Shown here: positions 1 to 9,445 of the stretch, piece after piece
Numbering within the stretch: position 1 is the stretch's first letter
Layout of the letters: every line of letters begins with the position of its first letter
From: Mytilinidion resinicola
Lineage: Eukaryota > Ascomycota > Dothideomycetes > Mytilinidiales > Mytilinidiaceae
Assembly: GCF_010093595.1 (NCBI RefSeq)
Contig: NW_022985456.1
Coordinates: 199,344 to 250,451, forward strand
DNA: 51,108 nucleotides
Direction: 5' to 3'
The notes under the pieces: model-generated
What the model was told of the DNA's origin: nothing
What the model saw: the letters and a program-made list of their open reading frames with translations, nothing else
Database searches by the model: none
Made by a program: the position numbers and the translations under genes

Positions 1-267
1 GTCTGGGACGCGGCCACGGGCACGCTGCAGCAGACGCTCGAGGGCCATTCTTTCTCTGTCAGCGCTGTCGCGTTTTGGACTGAACTTTCTTGCGCACAAA
101 ATATTCCGCCTCTTCTATCAGTACAGAGTGAATGGCTCGCTGTAAAGGAAGTACCTGTCCTTCGTCTCCCACACGAATATAGATCCAATGTCGTGGCTGT
201 GTACAACAACATTATCGCCCTTGGATGTCGGTCGGGATATGTTCTAATAGCCAAGTTCGATCTTTAA
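1..267 (+). CDS. C-terminal WD40 end of an NLR-like (HET-E/NACHT-WD40 type) protein, partial
   Basis: An open frame runs from the first base to a TAA at 265-267 (88 residues). It starts with the WD40 repeat signature VWDAATGTLQQTLEGHS. This strand d / GH dipeptide spacing is typical of the highly similar C-terminal WD repeats of fungal NACHT-WD40 proteins such as the HET-E/HNWD family, which act in non-self recognition and programmed cell death. The rest diverges into a last blade (NVVAVYNNIIALGCRSGYVLIAKF). The N-terminal effector and NACHT domains would lie upstream of the window, so the family call rests on one repeat only. A plain WD40 protein without a NACHT domain is possible. No intron is evident. 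Confidence 0.75.
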   Translation, partial: VWDAATGTLQQTLEGHSFSVSAVAFWTELSCAQNIPPLLSVQSEWLAVKEVPVLRLPHEYRSNVVAVYNNIIALGCRSGYVLIAKFDL

Positions 268-1716
268 GATAACGCTCAACCATCAGCCCCACCCACCTCC
301 ATAGTATCTTAGTTTCTTTTTATACTCTATCCTAGGCTTGAGTACCTGATTAATAAAGGCTTAGAAATCGCGACTGATTGAGTAGCGGGAATCTTGTAGA
401 ATCTTCTTTGTACCTCAAATGTGGCTATATCTCACGGGCCCTAGCTGGCTTAGCTAGTCTTACATAAGAGAGATTGTGGAGGACGCTCGTAGAGCGTGCG
501 TAAAGCTTGAACAATGCTGTCATCGCCACATCTCTGCGAGATCCATGCCACGTGATACGCCACATACTTTAGGCTCTGCGGATCGGCCCAACGTGGTTCC
601 GAACAACGCCTTTCACCACGCCGCTCCTTCGCTCCTTCTCCTACTTTGTAAGTTACAGGGAATTCGGCATCGCCCAGGAAAAGTTAGACTGCAGGTCGGG
701 CGGGTCAAGGCGGCAGGCGGAGGTGGGTTCCTTAAGGGCGACTAAATGGGGGTCTAGGTTCTGTACACAGGGAAATCGCGCGGTTCTGCACACTGGGAAA
801 TCGCGCGGTTCTGCACGCAGGGAATTCTACGTTGCCGAAAGAAGTTAGACTTCAGACAAAGAAACAGCCACAGCTGGCAGCCCCAGACTAGACAAAGAAG
901 ACTTCCTAAGTTAGATTGCACTGCCATTACCATACAATACATGCGTAATTGTTTCGCGCTAACCGAGATTGTTTAGCATTTTGATTAGATGTACTAACCT
1001 GCGTAGCGAACTTTCGCACCACATTATGTATATTGTTGATAATGACTGCCCAGCATTGTAGTATAACTGTGAGACTCGGGCTAGACCCTTTTATAACTTT
1101 CAAGAGCGGTGAGAGATTGATGGTGGTGCTGTAGCGACGAAATGCTGTTGCACCATGAAAGAGCTCTTTGCGAAAATCTGGCGATAACACAGCCTCACCC
1201 GTGTAATTTTTGGATAGGAGTGATCGCAAATGTTTGGGAATGGCTACAGCGCAAAGTCCATATGGAATTATAAAAATATTAATGTGTGTACAGATTCTAT
1301 GTTGCTCTGAAGTCAAAGTGCTTTGGTTTTGGCCCGGCACACAGGGAGGCCCGGCACGCAGGGGGGGAGGTTACTAGTTTAAGTGTTATACCACTCCAAT
1401 GTGCACACCCTCCGACCCCTGCCGCTCACGTGACCATACGCCGCTGTGGCTGAGTTTGGCTCAGGCTCGGCTCAGCTTTGGCTTAGGTCTCCTCAGGTCT
1501 GCTCACCTTCGCTCACTCGCTGCCTCGCAGTCTCAGAAGACCCAACAGAAATTGTCAAGTTGTAGCGAGGGGCCTCAAATTTGTCCCAGATCGCGAATCA
1601 GCGCCCCATAGTGTTTTGTAGCCTCGGGGGCTCAGGCTCCTTTTCAGAGAGGATTCTCTGCCCCTGTCCTTGTTGGCACAGAGTGTGCCATCCTACAAAA
1701 ATGGTTGACCTCCTTC
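268..1716. other. Intergenic DNA with short tandem repeats, no supportable gene
   Basis: After the WD40 stop there is about 1.4 kb without a credible gene. Open frames of 60-137 codons on both strands (the longest at 927-1340, minus) have no recognisable domain. The stretch holds the 25-bp tandem repeat at 757-830 and a related short motif at 1333-1362. Around 1440-1520 is a run of GCTCAG/GCTCAC-like words. Confidence 0.5.
757..830. repeat. 25-bp tandem repeat, about 3 units
   Basis: Three units begin at 757, 782 and 807 with the core GGTTCTGYACRCWGGGAAAT followed by CGCGC. The third unit decays after GGGAA. A shorter relative, CCCGGCACRCAGGG, occurs twice at about 1333-1362, so the same motif brackets roughly 600 bp. 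I saw no target-site duplication and no transposase. This may be a minisatellite or the ends of a decayed element. Confidence 0.7.
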
Positions 1717-2288
1717 TCACCTTCTTGTTTCTTCTCTCATCTCTCCCGTTTCGGTTTTTCGCAGAGTCGGAACCCTATACAGTATGTCGTTTAGAGATGA
1801 AAGGGGAAGAGTAGGCTCGAATCGAGGTTGTTCGTACGGATACATGGAATTGAGCTGGACCCATGCAAACTTGACCTCCGTCTCCTCCTGTTTTTCCCTG
1901 CTTACTACCTGAGTGAAAGGTCCCAGCTCCAGATATTCCTCCTCGTAGAAACTATGGTCGCCTGACTTCTCTAGCCTTCTCGCCAAGTCGGAAAGAAGGC
2001 TGGTAGCTGAAAGAATTGATGTATTTGGTTCCGGTTCTGGGGGTTGAGCTCGTGGCATGATTAACGTATCTTGCATTAACTGGGATGGAACTAAAGGGTG
2101 GATAACAGGCAAGACGATCGAGAGGCATCGAAGAAGGGACCGCTCGACTGGGAAAGCACGATACACAAAATAGTCAAAGGTAGGAGACAGCCAGTCCGTT
2201 TTATATGTTTTGCGTACCAGTATCGGAGTGGCGTTTGTGCCATCCAGTGACTTGGCGCCGGGATCAAGCCATGTTGTCAGCCATTATA
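1717..2288 (-). pseudogene. Orphan coding-like segment without a start codon
   Basis: On the minus strand one frame stays open from about 2288 to a TGA at 1717-1719. It gives about 190 residues of ordinary protein-like composition, including DWLSPTFDYFVYRAFPVE and VKFAWVQLNSMYPYEQ. No in-frame ATG precedes the conserved-looking part. An ATG just upstream (about 2286) is out of frame and stops after six codons. Near the 3' end, AGAAG|GTGAGA could be a splice donor. I do not recognise the family. It could be an exon of a gene whose other exons I cannot place, or a truncated relic. Confidence 0.35.
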
Positions 2289-2346
2289 TGTAAGTAGTGA
2301 CAATGAGGTGAGCGACATGACTTCGAACATATGTCAACTATGTCCA

Positions 2347-3501
2347 TTAACTCGACTTCTCCGTCCCGTTGCTCCTTCTCAGTCCACCGATCTCAACAAC
2401 TAAGATCAATCTACATACAACAGTCGAAATAACATAGCGCCACAAAATAAAATTCATCACATCCCACACAGATACCAGCTGGAGCGAAGAGAAAATAATA
2501 ATGCCGAAAATAATGTGCACGAACCCAAGACATCCTGCTATCACATTACCCAACACGGCGAAGAACGGGACCTTCGCATCTACATCATACTCTTCCACCT
2601 CCTGCTCCGCACACAGCGTCACCTCTCTCTGCACAGTCCCCCATAACCACCTTGCAAACAACTTCGGCCCTCCCCTAGCTGCGTTTGAATTATCACTCCT
2701 CTGCTGGACTAGCCCCCGCCCAACCCCATCAGACCGCTGCCTCGCCGCACTGCGCTGCGCAAGCGCGAAACTCACGGCCGCCACTACGTGCACCACGCTC
2801 GCGAGCGTGGTCCACAGCAGCGGCCCAAACGTCGTCGTGCAGCCCCACGACAGGATACTGTTGCGGCCCAGCTCGACCGACGTGGTCACAACATTCGCCG
2901 CCGCGCCAGCCGCCAGCAGGTACTGCACGGCACTCAGCGGACGCGCCATCCACGCCCATCGCGCGCTCACGTGCACCACCAGCAGAATGCCCCGCGTGCT
3001 ACTACCAGCAGAACTCCCGAGCACGCGCACCGGGTCGCTGTGCTCGAACAAGCGCGTTGGCCAGACAGCGGGCGCGCCGAGGCTGATTAGAAACGCGAGC
3101 AGCGGCCGGTGGGCAGAGAGGAGGGAGATGTCGGCGACGCTGGGGCCGATGGTGGAGAGGAGCGTGGGCATGAGGCCGAGGATGACTATGGCGGAGTTGA
3201 GGTTGGCCATGATGTCGGCGGTGAGGTTGTCGAGAATGCATTTCTCGTGCGTGTAGCAAATGGCGAGCAGTTGGTGGGCGAGGGTAGAGTCAGCCGGTGC
3301 AGTGAAGGCAGCGTGGTAGTCGTGCAGACTTGCGTTGCAGACGCCGGTAGAGATATTGAGCAGTCCCTGGGCATTCTTCTTGTAGAAAGTTGTATATTGT
3401 GGGACCGCGGGCTTGGGGAACCCAGATGCGATGTAGTATGCGTGGGTTCTTGAGAAAAGGCAGAGGGAGAAAAGTGCAAGGAGGATGAGGGGATATCGCA
3501 T
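2347..3501 (-). CDS. Putative secreted-pathway multi-pass membrane protein
   Basis: Single-exon frame of 384 residues. Residues 1-21 (MRYPLILLALFSLCLFSRTHA) look like a cleavable signal peptide. The next 75 or so residues are a lumenal or extracellular segment with an N-glycosylation site (NIS) and several cysteines. About six to seven hydrophobic stretches follow, near residues 97-115, 128-145, 168-182, 190-206, 225-247, 315-340 and 350-370. The loop before the last pair is hydrophilic (around 250-300). The topology resembles the many uncharacterised fungal integral membrane proteins with a short ectodomain. I do not recognise a named family and infer no transport activity. The ATG at 3501 is the first codon of the signal peptide, which supports the start. 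Confidence 0.75.
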   Translation of the reverse strand: MRYPLILLALFSLCLFSRTHAYYIASGFPKPAVPQYTTFYKKNAQGLLNISTGVCNASLHDYHAAFTAPADSTLAHQLLAICYTHEKCILDNLTADIMANLNSAIVILGLMPTLLSTIGPSVADISLLSAHRPLLAFLISLGAPAVWPTRLFEHSDPVRVLGSSAGSSTRGILLVVHVSARWAWMARPLSAVQYLLAAGAAANVVTTSVELGRNSILSWGCTTTFGPLLWTTLASVVHVVAAVSFALAQRSAARQRSDGVGRGLVQQRSDNSNAARGGPKLFARWLWGTVQREVTLCAEQEVEEYDVDAKVPFFAVLGNVIAGCLGFVHIIFGIIIFSSLQLVSVWDVMNFILWRYVISTVVCRLILVVEIGGLRRSNGTEKSS

Positions 3502-4201
3502 CTTTAGTGCTATTCAGGGTTCCCGGCTACTATTTGGAGATACTCAAGATTCTTATTGGATGGCTGAGAACTTTGAAAATAAGAGGGGTGGCTGGGGCAC
3601 TTGTACTTTAAGAAGTTTCCCTTTTGGCCCCCACCCATTGCAGAGGGGCAATTTAAGTTGCATGGTTTGTGGCTGCTTTCAGAATGGCTTGTATCTTACC
3701 TTGCTCTTTTCAAATCTCAGCCTTGTTAGTACAAGCCTACATAGGCCTTCCGAAGCAAAGTGAGGACCTCAATCTCAACCCTCCCTGTCGAATTTGTCGT
3801 GTGCAAGACACTTGGCAAAGCTTGGCACTTCTCCTGTGCGCCCCCACTTTCTGCAGCAAAGTTACTCCACCAAACCTAAATATTTTAGGGTACTCGGACC
3901 CCGTCGGGTTCTTTCAGAATAATCTGTCGATTAGCCCGTACGTAGTAAGATTATTCTGAAAGAACCTGACGGGGCCCGAGTAGCTGTTGGAAAGACGTAA
4001 ACGGTGTTTAGAAGTCCTGAATGTGAGAGAAAATTAAGATCATATTGTAAACTGCAAAGCATGGTATAATATAGTGAGAAAGTTTTAATTCTGACAAAAA
4101 TTAACTCCGCTTCATTACGACGTCCGTAAGTTCCCTCTATAAACGCCAAGCCCACCTCTCTAAGCATGATATCTCCCCTCTACTCCTATATCGTAAAACA
4201 T
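3502..4201. other. Intergenic region carrying a MITE
   Basis: This is the 700-bp gap between the start of the membrane-protein gene and the 3' end of the GPI-protein gene, both on the minus strand. The only structure I see is the inverted repeat at 3891-3982. The remaining short frames have no coding support. Confidence 0.5.
3891..3982. mobile_element. Palindromic TA-flanked MITE, Tc1/mariner type (92 bp)
   Basis: A near-perfect inverted repeat has its left arm at 3891-3925 and right arm at 3948-3982 (33 of 35 positions pair), separated by a 22-nt loop. The outer dinucleotide is TA on both sides, followed by CTCGGACCCCGTC inward on the left and its near complement on the right. TA is the target duplication of Tc1/mariner elements. 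Both mismatches are C/T changes, consistent with RIP or deamination. With no coding capacity this is a non-autonomous remnant. As RNA it would fold into a strong hairpin. Confidence 0.7.
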
Positions 4202-4979
4202 CTACAACGCCAGTACAGCCCCCAACATCCCAAACACTCCCACCGCAGTCACCGGCACCCTCGTCGGAACCGCAAAACCCGAAGACGTCGACGTCGAGCT
4301 CGCCGCAGCCACCGACGCGGACAAGCTACTCAGCACACTACTCAACGACGCCGATGCTGATGCCGCAACCAAAGACGCACTAGAGAGAGCTGATGAGGCT
4401 ACCGAAGATGCACTCGAGAGTCCCGATGACAGCGCTGAAGAAGCAGCCTAGACACGAATGAGCACTCCATTCCTAAGCTTCAATAGAACAGTTAGAAAAT
4501 CAAGGTATCTATCTACTTACACTTTCAGCACTCTTCACAGCCCCCGTCGCCGAACTCGCCGATGTCGCTCCCCCAGTAATCGTCGTAATCGTCTCCCCGC
4601 CCTTCACCGTCGTAACAACCACCCTCGGCGCTCCCGGCACCCCCGTGCTCGCCTGCCCCCGCAGCTGCGAAATCGCGCTCTCCAGCGCATCAACATTACT
4701 CGCATACTGCGTCGGCAGCGCCGCGAACCACGCCGGGGTCGCGGACGCCGTGAACGCCGCCTCGACGACGCTGGCCGGGTCGCCCGTAACACTCGCCGCC
4801 GACGCGGCGGACGCGATGGCGGATTGCACGGACGCGGGCAGGTAGAGGGAGATGAGCTGGGCGGCGGCGGAGGAGAATTCGGCGGCGGGCGCGGTGATGG
4901 CTTGGCGGGGTTGGAGGGCGGTGGAAGGGGTGGTGAGGGTGAGGGCGAGGAGGGTGGTTTTTCTTAGGGGGAGATGCAT
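4202..4979 (-). CDS. GPI-anchored Ser/Ala-rich cell-surface protein
   Basis: Two exons, complement(4202-4447, 4521-4979), joined in phase 0 across a 73-nt intron with a GTAAGT donor; total 234 residues. The N-terminus (MHLPLRKTTLLALTLTTPSTA) is a signal peptide. The middle holds a conserved-looking segment (LISLYLPASVQSAI... TPAWFAALPTQYASNVDALE), as seen in small fungal wall proteins. Exon 2 encodes a long Ser/Ala tract likely to be O-mannosylated. It ends in a hydrophobic tail (TAVGVFGMLGAVLAL) with no charged residue after it, the hallmark of a GPI-attachment signal. It should be displayed on the plasma membrane or in the wall. No enzymatic domain is visible. Confidence 0.8.
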
Positions 4980-5411
4980 TGTGGTCTGGTGTATGCTGGT
5001 TGATAGAGGAAGAAGGAGATATCAGAGATATTTGAGTGGGTATGAGGTATAGTATGAAAGTTAAGTCGTGAGATTCGTTAGTGGGTCGGCGATAGGACGG
5101 GAGGATGGTAATACAGCGAGCGGGCTATCGACTAGAAGAATAGTTTGACCAGCCATTTCTTTGCATCGAACGAGGTGGTGAGGAGAGTAGAAATCAGGGG
5201 TGGCTAGAACGCGGTGGCTGGAAAAAATGTGGCTGGGATATCGCGCTAGTCCCAATCCGGGCACCACCCTCAACTTCAACCATCTCAACTTACTCACAAC
5301 AAGAATAGAACCTTCTCATTGACTTTCCTACTGCTTCATCAGCGAAAGAATATTCCAACCCTCGTTCCTCGAGGAACTGATCGCTCCACACGCCCAAAAC
5401 AGCCATATCAT
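4980..5411. other. Intergenic spacer, no gene seen
   Basis: About 430 bp upstream of the GPI-protein gene and downstream of the MFS transporter. One minus-strand frame (5061-5297) has no domain, and its start is not supported by conserved context. I see no repeat or RNA gene. Confidence 0.5.
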
Positions 5412-7607
5412 TCAGTCTTGAATATTCTCGTCACCCGCCCTACCGCTCATCAACATCCCCGCAAACCCACTCGCCACAATTGAAATCGCAGCGATGAGGT
5501 TGATGATATGCCCGACCCAAATTCCGGTCTCAGAAGAGCTCCGTACGGAGTGTTCCAACCCCATAAACCCCCCGCAAAACCCACCCAGCGCACCGACCGA
5601 ACTGAGGAACCCCGCCACTAGAGCCCGATCGCGGGGTGATTTCGCGTGATTGACACCGCAGACTAACAGTGCCGGCAGAGCAGGCAGTATACCAATGGCG
5701 AGGAGGATGACGGCGACGTACTGAAAGGCCGGCGTAGTCCCCCAAAGGAGGTTGGAGGCGCCGAAAATAGAGATAGTGGCCAAAATTGCGCAGATGTGGC
5801 CAGTGAGCAGAGGGTCTTTGCGGGCGCAGAGCACAGTGAAGATGATGCCGGTGATAGAGGAGACTGCGAGGGGTACCTAGAAGGGTAAGCTAAGCTGATT
5901 TGGCGAGGAAGGGTGGATGTACTGCTGAGATGATTTGGGCTCTTGTGCCCGTGTGGCCCATCTGAGCTACAATCTGTGGCGTGAAGGTGGGTATGCTTTG
6001 GAGGATGCTATTGACATGAAACAGTGCCGAAGCGCAGAGAGCCGTATGTTTATTTGCCAAGCATCGCAAACTGAATGGCGTGTCTTGATGCCGTGAAGAG
6101 TCCCTCAAGGTGTTGTCCGCATCGTCAAAGGCGCCGGAACAGCACAGCGTTTTCCAAAGGCTGGCACGAGGTATGCTCGGAGACATGGGAATCAGGAACA
6201 TAGCGGCATAGCCGAGAATTGCTACAAAGTACCCCTCGAGGGCGTAGACATTGGAAATTCTGCTCGGAATGTTAGTCGACTGCTAGATGCTTTGAAACTG
6301 TCACGATTTCTATTCGGATTTGACAGGGAAATGACGCCGCCTAAGGTGCCCCAACCTGATAATCAAGTCGTCAAAGCCTTCGAAGACCAGCTCCGATCTC
6401 GCGTTAACGGAAATCTCATCTCGGCTGAAATATTCTGGGCTTCCTGAGGCACCTCAAGCGGCGGCGAACGGGTGAACTGTAGTCATGGTATGATACTCAC
6501 AGGACGTGTTGTGTGATACTCCCATTCCATCGAGATACGCGCCTAGCAGATTAACATTCTAGCTTTGGAAGTAATGTCTAGGATCCTCGACTCACTCCAA
6601 GGAGTCCCCGAAAATACCACTTAATGTGCCAAAGAAAGTGCCCACGAAAACGCACAGCCCGAATCGGACGTAAAGCTCGGGTTTTGAATAGAAACGGCCA
6701 AGGAAAATAAAAATTCCAGGTAGAGCTTGGCCCCCACATAGGCCCAAAAGGAACCGCAGAGTGCGTAGCGAATGTAGGCTCTCAGCGAATGCGGTCGCAA
6801 AGATAATCAAGCCGGCAGAACCGAAGACGAGTGAGACTGGACGGTGTCAGCCGGGGTCGGTCAGGTCATTCTCACATGTGATCTTACACCAGGCACGGGT
6901 GTCTAAGACAGACTCCAAGCATAGAGAGGATGGGATTCCGATGAGGATATAAGCAATATAGAACATTAACCACTGCATCATGACTTCGTGTTGCGATATG
7001 TGGAGGTCTTGGCCGATGCGATGAATCCAGGGGTTGCTTCAAAGGGTTAGAAGATGTCTTTGCGGGCTGCCGGGCATCATCAACGACACTTACACAATGT
7101 TGCCACTAGGGAAACAAGATGTCAGCCACGTTGCAATATGCGACACAATTGAAGAAGAACATACCATGAGAGGTAAAATAGAGCGAACAGCAGCACCAAG
7201 AACGGCATGATGCGTAAATCGAACCTCCGTTTAAGGGCTGCTGCACGCACAGCTGGAGCTTCGAGGACAGTCTGACGGCGGGGCGTAGCTGGAAAAGCAG
7301 GGATGGACGGGGCCTGATATTGAGAGGTGGTTATAAACGTTTGAAGTTCGAGTCCGTCAATTTCGCCAGTTGAAATAGCCGTACTGGCTTTCTCCAATTC
7401 GAAACCGAAAGAACCAAGTCTTGGGGGAGGCGCTGAAGCCTGAATGCTGGTCCCACAGAAGCGCGTTTGTGGAAATTCCACCACAGTGCTAGCTTGGGAC
7501 ATAGTCCGAGGCCTTTGAAGTTGAAATCCATCACGATCTAGCTTTGATTCTGGGGGACTGGTCGAATCGATGACGCTCTCCCACTCGGAATCGCGGCTCT
7601 CAGACAT
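5412..7607 (-). CDS. MFS transporter, anion:cation symporter (DAL5/allantoate permease-like)
   Basis: Seven-exon model: complement(5412-5876, 5923-6259, 6501-6542, 6596-6836, 6888-7036, 7094-7105, 7165-7607), 562 residues. A long cytosolic N-terminus (about 130 residues) ends in RRFDLRIMPFLVLLFALFYLS, the family's first membrane helix. Later hallmarks are IAYILIGIPSSL (TM2), LRFLLGLCGGQALPGIFIFLGRFY (TM4, followed by the charged PELYVRFGL loop), ALEGYFVAILGYAAMFLIP (TM6) and SIPTFTPQIVAQMGHTGTRAQ (TM7). The second half ends near VASGFAGMLM. The family imports organic anions such as allantoate, nicotinate or vitamins; the substrate here is unknown. Exon 2 is only 12 nt. The 42-nt exon could be skipped without breaking frame. 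All donors are GT and all acceptors AG, but the middle of the model is the least secure part. Confidence 0.7.
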
Positions 7608-8177
7608 GTTTAGGGCGACGCTGAGAATCTTAACGCGGTAACAATGATGAAGCGAAAGGCGTAAGATACGGGCTCTGTGGAGATGGATGCTGGTGAAGAA
7701 GCCTGAATCTTCACAAAGTTAAAAAGCTTTTGACATAGGGTAGCGGCTGTCAAGGGAGGAATCTGAACGCAACAATGGCGGCAGAAGCAAGAGCTGACTG
7801 GCGTGATTCGCAAGTGCAATCAAAAGCCTCTCCTTGAGGAAGGCGATATTGAGGGTGAAACATCTTCCAAAATTATGAACAGTGCAAAGAGTGCTAGAGT
7901 TACCTCATAAGTCTGCGGCACCAGTTGAGGCCTTGGAGTACCTTTGGCGGGTAGCGCATCTCCAGAATCTAGATTCGTAGTCGTGAAGTCGAGCGTCCTA
8001 GTTTGCCACTCCACCCAAGTTCGTAATTCGTAATAGCCATATCATGATAACTCCATCCCAATGCAGCTGCCGGAGTGCCTTCAGGCCTTTCTCCAACCTG
8101 GACATATTCGTCCACAGACAACGAAGTTCCCAGCCCCAGTCTTGATCCAGCAAAAACCAATAGCACCATCTCTTATT
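7608..8177. other. Gap between MFS gene start and APQ12 3' end
   Basis: About 570 bp that must contain the MFS promoter and the APQ12 3' flank, since both genes are on the minus strand. Short minus-strand frames at 7610-7819, 7820-8014 and 7969-8169 do not join into a protein I recognise. Confidence 0.45.
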
Positions 8178-8650
8178 TCACCATCCCCTCCGAGCACCTA
8201 TCGGTTTCTGCCACTGTCCATCGGCCTGGTATCTCGCGTACTCCACCTTCGCCTTCCCGTACTCCGCGGTCCAGACTTCCGCCCATTCTTGCAGGTCTTC
8301 CACAACGCCTTCTATTCCTCGCATCCACACGTACGCACCCGCCACCACTATCGCGCTCCAGAATATTACCCGTGTTGCTAGGCTTATCCAAAAGCGTACC
8401 AGTGCCCATACCCAGCTGACGAGAATGTACAAGAGTACGATGATGACGAGGGTAACCGCGAGTTGGTTGAGGTCCGTGGGAGGTGAGACAGTGTTGCTGA
8501 AGGATTGGATTTTGGCGGGGATAGAAGAGAGGGTTTGGAGATAGGAAGGCGAGTTGCGCATGAGGTAGAAGAGAGAGTCTGGTGGTCGTTAGTGAGGTGT
8601 TGCGTGGAGAGGTGTGGTGGAGTGGGGCGCGTACCTTGTATGAAGTCCAT
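8178..8650 (-). CDS. APQ12: APQ12-type nuclear pore assembly and biogenesis protein
   Basis: Two exons, complement(8178-8578, 8635-8650), 138 residues. Exon 1 encodes only MDFIQ plus one base and splices in phase 1 to DSLFYLMRNSP. The protein has two adjacent hydrophobic helices, roughly residues 43-60 (LAVTLVIIVLLYILVSWVWA) and 64-84 (ISLATRVIFWSAIVVAGAY), followed by an acidic/amphipathic tail. This short double-helix layout is that of fungal Apq12, an ER/nuclear-envelope protein that affects membrane fluidity, nuclear pore complex assembly and mRNA export. It is close to the usual length. The family call is from composition and topology, so moderately certain. Confidence 0.7.
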
Positions 8651-9445
8651 AGCTGCGGTGAGGTTGATGGGACTGTGATTAGATAAAGACAGTTTATTTG
8701 GCAGTGGGTTATTCTGCTGACGAGGGCTACAGTGGTGTGGTGGTCGGAGAGAGGTTGTGGCGGCTTAGTGACGTTGTTCAAAGGTCGCGTCTTTAAAGAT
8801 CAAAGGTTCCCCGGTCTTGGCACAACCCAAGACCATCATGTGAAAGTCGTAATGGCTGCCCTGCAACACAAAGCGTAGGACACGAGTCTGTAGACACGTG
8901 CTTGTCACTGCTTGTAGTGGTTTCAAACTGTGTTTAGAAGACTAGGTGAAACGTAAGTAAGCATTTCACCTTAACCAGCCATTCAGACCAACAACATCGC
9001 GCGAGTGTCAGTAGACAAATGTGTCACACAGAAGACCAATTGTTTGTATTTTTCAATTCCATTCCATTTCTTCCGGGTGATGCAAACCACCAATCTTTAT
9101 ACTGCCAGAGTGTCCCCCGCCCAAAGCAGAAATCGACGACGAAGCCTACAGCTTCCCGACTAAAGAAGAGAAGAGTAACCGGTACAAAAGAGACAACGAC
9201 CGATGCGGTGTGGCATGTTGCATCCTATGAATGCAGAGTTCCTCCAGGTATCAAGAATCCTCGAATAACGCCAATTTCCCATAGACTCATAGACTGAATA
9301 TATGCAAAGAAATAGAAGGGGGACATGTTTCATGTTGTTACATTCGAAAAGGAGATTGAAGATCACTGCTTCGACTCGGCCACTGCGTCGTGCGGTCAAA
9401 CGTGTAGACGAATTCGTCTGAAATGGTGGGTGGACATGATCGGTT
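8651..9445. other. Intergenic spacer, no gene seen
   Basis: About 800 bp between the APQ12 start and the end of the next minus-strand gene. Small open frames on both strands lack conserved features. I see no repeat or RNA gene. Confidence 0.45.

Noticed and set aside
927..1340. 137-codon minus-strand frame between the repeat clusters
   Set aside because: No recognisable domain and no supporting splice or start context; kept only as part of the intergenic description.
2501..3256. 251-codon plus-strand frame
   Set aside because: Antisense shadow of the membrane-protein gene at 2347-3501; the Cys/Ser/Thr-rich translation has no features.
7610..8169. Three short minus-strand frames between the MFS and APQ12 genes
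   Set aside because: They do not join through consensus introns into a recognisable protein, and they lie where the MFS promoter should be.
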